Made by a program: the position numbers and the translations under genes. The notes beneath the pieces are model-generated. The model did no database searches, was not told the DNA's origin, and saw only the letters and a program-made list of their open reading frames with translations. Positions 49,816 to 52,488 of a stretch of 52,488 bases of DNA are shown piece after piece. The DNA comes from Acidobacteriota bacterium (GTDB lineage: Bacteria > Acidobacteriota > Terriglobia > Terriglobales > Acidobacteriaceae), in NCBI GenBank assembly GCA_028872955.1, contig JAGWNX010000018.1:1-52488 (forward strand), in the 5' to 3' direction. The stretch's first letter is position 1, and each line of letters opens with the position of its first letter.

Positions 49816-52488
49816 GCAGTTCGTTGTGGAAGGACTTTGAATCAGGGGACTCGCCGCTCTTCCGGCTGCTGCGCTTTGTGGTGCTGCTGGGGGGCGTCGT
49901 CTTTTTGATCCTGACCGGCGTGCTGGACCTGACCTGGCCCCAGCAGGCGGTGCTGGGCCTGCTGACGGTGCTGGTTGCGCTTTGGATTGACCGCAGCTCT
50001 AGCTCGTATCTGGTGACGCTGACGCTGATGATTGCGTCCTGCTACTCGACCTTCCGGTACGGGTACTGGCGCATCTCCTACACGATCAAGTTCTTCCTGG
50101 ACCCCGGCAATCACTGGACCCTGCTGGATGCCTTCTTCATCTGGACTCTGGTGGGTGCGGAGTCCTACGCCTTTGCCATTCTGTTTCTTGGTTTCATGCA
50201 GACCATCTGGCCGCTACGCCGCACGCCCGTGCCGCTGCCGGATGATGTGGATGAGTGGCCCGCCGTCGATATTCTGATTCCGACCTACAACGAGCCGATG
50301 AGCGTGGTCCGCTACACGGCGCTTGCGGCCATCAATATCGACTGGCCGGCAGACAAGCTGGGCGTCTACATTCTGGACGACGGCAAGCGCGAGGAGTTTC
50401 GCCAGTTTGCCGAAGAGGCAGGCCTGGGTTACATGACCCGCGACGACAACTTCCACGCCAAGGCCGGCAACATCAATCGCGCGCTGAAGCGGCTGGACGC
50501 ACCGTATGTGGCCATCTTCGATTGCGATCACGTACCTACGCGAAGCTTTCTGCAGGTGACGATCGGCTGGTTCCTGCGCGATCAGAACCTGGGCATGCTG
50601 CAGACGCCGCATCACTTCTACTCTCCGGATCCGTTTGAGCGGAATCTGGAGAAGTTCCGCATTATTCCGAACGAGGGCGAGCTCTTCTACGGCATTGTGC
50701 AGGACGGAAACGACTTCTGGAACGCGACCTTCTTCTGCGGCTCGTGCGCCATTCTGCGCCGCACGGCGATCGACGAGATCGGCGGTATCGCCGTGGAGAC
50801 GGTGACCGAAGACGCCCACACGGCGTTGCGCATGCAGAAGAACGGCTGGAACACGGCCTACATCAATATTCCGCAGGCCGCCGGTCTGGCCACGGAGCGG
50901 TTGAGCGGTCACGTGAAGCAGCGCATCCGCTGGGCACGCGGCATGATTCAGATTCTGCGCACCGACAATCCGTTGATGGCGAGCGGCCTGAAGATCTACC
51001 AGCGCATCTGCTACTTCAACGCGATGACGCACTTTCTGTACGCGTTTCCGCGACTCATCTTCCTTACGGCGCCGCTGATCTATCTGGTGCTGGGGCACAC
51101 CAACGTGCCGGGCTACTGGGCTGCGATTCTGGCCTATGCCTTCCCGCACCTGGTGCTCTCCAGCATGACGAACTCGCGCATTCAGGGCCAACATCGGCAC
51201 TCGTTCTGGAACGAGGTGTACGAGACGATTCTGGCGCCGTACATTCTGTTGCCCACCATGCTTGCCATCTTGAATCCCAAGCTGGGCAGCTTCAACGTAA
51301 CGGCCAAGGGCGGCGTGGTCAATCGCCGGTTCTTTGACAGCAATATTGCGCAGCCGTTCATCTTCATGATCGCGATGAACTTCTTCGCCATCCTGATGGG
51401 GGCGATCCGATTCTTCTACATCCCCATCTGGCCGCTCAACGTGCTGTATGACGGACAGCACCCGGGCACAATCATCATGAATCTGATCTGGGTGTTCTTC
51501 AACCTGGTCATCCTGGGCGTGTGCCTGTCCGTCGCGTGGGAGAATCAGCAGCGCCGGCAGACGGTGCGCATCACCATGAACGTGCAGGCCGATCTGCAGC
51601 TTGCCAGCGGACTGCGCGTGCAGGGTGTGACGGCCGATATGTCGACCGGTGGTGCCATGGTTCGCATGGATCATGAGTTCACAGCCACCATGGGAGAAGC
51701 TGTGAAGGTAACCTTGCCCGTGCTGGATGCGACGGCAACCCTGCCTGCTACAGTGGTGGGTATCAGAAAAGACTCACTGCATATTCAGTTTGATCCGCTC
51801 ACCCTGCAGGAAGAAGAGGCGCTGACGATGATTCTGTACTCGCGCGCAGACTCCTGGCTGGGTTGGGGTGAGACCCGCGAGCCGGATCGTCCCATGAAGA
51901 GCCTGGCACTGATCTTCCATCTTGCGTGGAAGGGACTGACCCAGACGTTCATACGAGGCTTAATGAAATCGAAGAACACTGCCCCGCAACGGCAGAAGCA
52001 AAAAGGTAAGTTGGCCACCAGCATCGTTCCACTGCTGCTCTTTGCGCTGCTGCTGGGTGCGCCTTCGCTGCTTGGCCAGGCACGTCCGTTCCGGGCCCTG
52101 GGCCTGCGTCCGCAGATCTCGGCGGCGTCGCTGCCCTCGGCTTCTGACACGACCGGAAGTGTGGCCGACAGCGCCGCGCTGCCGGTGCCGCAGGATGGCG
52201 GCGTTCCGGTGCGTGCCGTAGCGCCGGGCACCTTTGACAACCTCTTCACTCTGGCCGATATCGGCGTGCCGGACACGATTGTGCTGCGCGGCACGGACGC
52301 CTATCACTCCGTTTACTTCTCGGTGCCGCAGACGCAGGTGGTGAAGACGGCGACGATGAAGCTGCGCTATCACTTCTCGCCCGGGCTGATCCCGCAGTTG
52401 AGCCACCTCAAGGTCAGTCTGAACGGCACCCTGTTTGCCACGCTTCCCGTGGTTGTCCAGTCCAGTGCATCCACTCCGCAGCAGCCTG
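49812..52488 (+). CDS. bcsA: fused cellulose synthase BcsA-BcsB (C-terminus beyond window)
   Basis: One frame stays open from the ATG at 49812 to the window edge (892 codons seen). Residues 1 to about 715 are BcsA: transmembrane helices, then GT2 motifs LDDGK (about 188), FDCDHVP (236-242), FFCGSCA, TEDAH (332-336) and QRIRW (370-374), more helices, and a PilZ c-di-GMP domain (RRQTVR near 580, DMSTGG). With no stop, the frame continues through a cytosolic linker into a BcsB-like part. This has an in-frame Met at 718, a hydrophobic segment (SIVPLLLFALLLGAPSLLGQ) and a carbohydrate-binding start (LFTLADIGVPDTIVLRGTDA). It polymerises UDP-glucose and guides the glucan through the periplasm. An internal start at 51963 could also give free BcsB. 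It is coupled to the preceding gene by ATGA. Confidence 0.92.
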   Translation, partial: MSSSLWKDFESGDSPLFRLLRFVVLLGGVVFLILTGVLDLTWPQQAVLGLLTVLVALWIDRSSSSYLVTLTLMIASCYSTFRYGYWRISYTIKFFLDPGNHWTLLDAFFIWTLVGAESYAFAILFLGFMQTIWPLRRTPVPLPDDVDEWPAVDILIPTYNEPMSVVRYTALAAINIDWPADKLGVYILDDGKREEFRQFAEEAGLGYMTRDDNFHAKAGNINRALKRLDAPYVAIFDCDHVPTRSFLQVTIGWFLRDQNLGMLQTPHHFYSPDPFERNLEKFRIIPNEGELFYGIVQDGNDFWNATFFCGSCAILRRTAIDEIGGIAVETVTEDAHTALRMQKNGWNTAYINIPQAAGLATERLSGHVKQRIRWARGMIQILRTDNPLMASGLKIYQRICYFNAMTHFLYAFPRLIFLTAPLIYLVLGHTNVPGYWAAILAYAFPHLVLSSMTNSRIQGQHRHSFWNEVYETILAPYILLPTMLAILNPKLGSFNVTAKGGVVNRRFFDSNIAQPFIFMIAMNFFAILMGAIRFFYIPIWPLNVLYDGQHPGTIIMNLIWVFFNLVILGVCLSVAWENQQRRQTVRITMNVQADLQLASGLRVQGVTADMSTGGAMVRMDHEFTATMGEAVKVTLPVLDATATLPATVVGIRKDSLHIQFDPLTLQEEEALTMILYSRADSWLGWGETREPDRPMKSLALIFHLAWKGLTQTFIRGLMKSKNTAPQRQKQKGKLATSIVPLLLFALLLGAPSLLGQARPFRALGLRPQISAASLPSASDTTGSVADSAALPVPQDGGVPVRAVAPGTFDNLFTLADIGVPDTIVLRGTDAYHSVYFSVPQTQVVKTATMKLRYHFSPGLIPQLSHLKVSLNGTLFATLPVVVQSSASTPQQP

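Noticed and set aside
50214..51674. Long minus-strand open frame opposite bcsA
   Set aside because: It is a GC-driven shadow of the cellulose synthase frame, which has all expected motifs; the antisense translation has no recognisable domain.

Overview
Organism: the window is GC-rich (about 63-66% by eye) and carries lipopolysaccharide heptose genes, a LolA-like carrier, type IV pilin-like and Tat-exported proteins, an RsbW/RsbV-type switch and a bacterial cellulose synthase locus. This fits a Gram-negative soil bacterium of the Acidobacteriota, probably class Terriglobia (Terriglobus/Granulicella/Edaphobacter-like). The assignment is inference from protein flavour and gene content; no 16S rRNA gene is present. 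Layout: 1-3.4 kb holds the end of a phosphate operon, pstC-pstA-pstB-phoU, coupled by overlapping stop/start codons. It converges on 3.4-10.8 kb (minus strand): an AddB-like nuclease gene, an AddA-like helicase-nuclease gene and an upstream MFS transporter. At 10.9-15.5 kb (plus) are a SCO1-like copper lipoprotein, a DUF2252 protein, a small membrane protein and an MsbA-like ABC exporter. An AT-rich single-gene insert at about 15.5-16.6 kb encodes an orphan Ser/Thr kinase. Next are a Tat-exported pair, a DUF3863 protein and an MGH1/trehalase-like glycosidase (16.7-19.4 kb), then an AraC regulator divergent from an aldo/keto reductase and a cupin (19.5-22.1 kb), an amidohydrolase, oligopeptidase B, a TPM/LemA pair and an rsbW-rsbV pair (22.2-28.2 kb). 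At 28.4-32.2 kb lie a PRC/MgtE-N/CBS protein, a CgeB-like glycosyltransferase and an unusual Nramp-family transporter. From 32.2 to 36.3 kb, minus-strand housekeeping genes encode a Nudix hydrolase, HAD phosphatase, LolA-like protein, pilin and M16 peptidase. An arsenic locus follows, with arsR divergent from arsC plus a MIP channel (36.5-38.1 kb), then DUF3303, rlmN, a GNAT acetyltransferase and YvcK. At 41.8-46.8 kb, TPR and DUF4254 genes diverge from a family 9 glycosyltransferase, hldE and hldD (ADP-heptose synthesis and transfer). A tRNA-Lys gene and a regulatory region with two perfect dyads lead into the cellulose locus (47.4 kb to the window end). How the genes work together: the most distinctive part is the cellulose locus. 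Its first gene joins a BcsR/BcsP-like N-terminus and a long coiled-coil/proline-rich spacer to a BcsQ-type ATPase. Its second gene is one uninterrupted frame running from BcsA (glycosyltransferase plus PilZ c-di-GMP domain) into BcsB. The locus therefore appears to have collapsed normally separate subunits of the secretion machine into two large fusion proteins. Two inverted repeats sit at its putative promoter.
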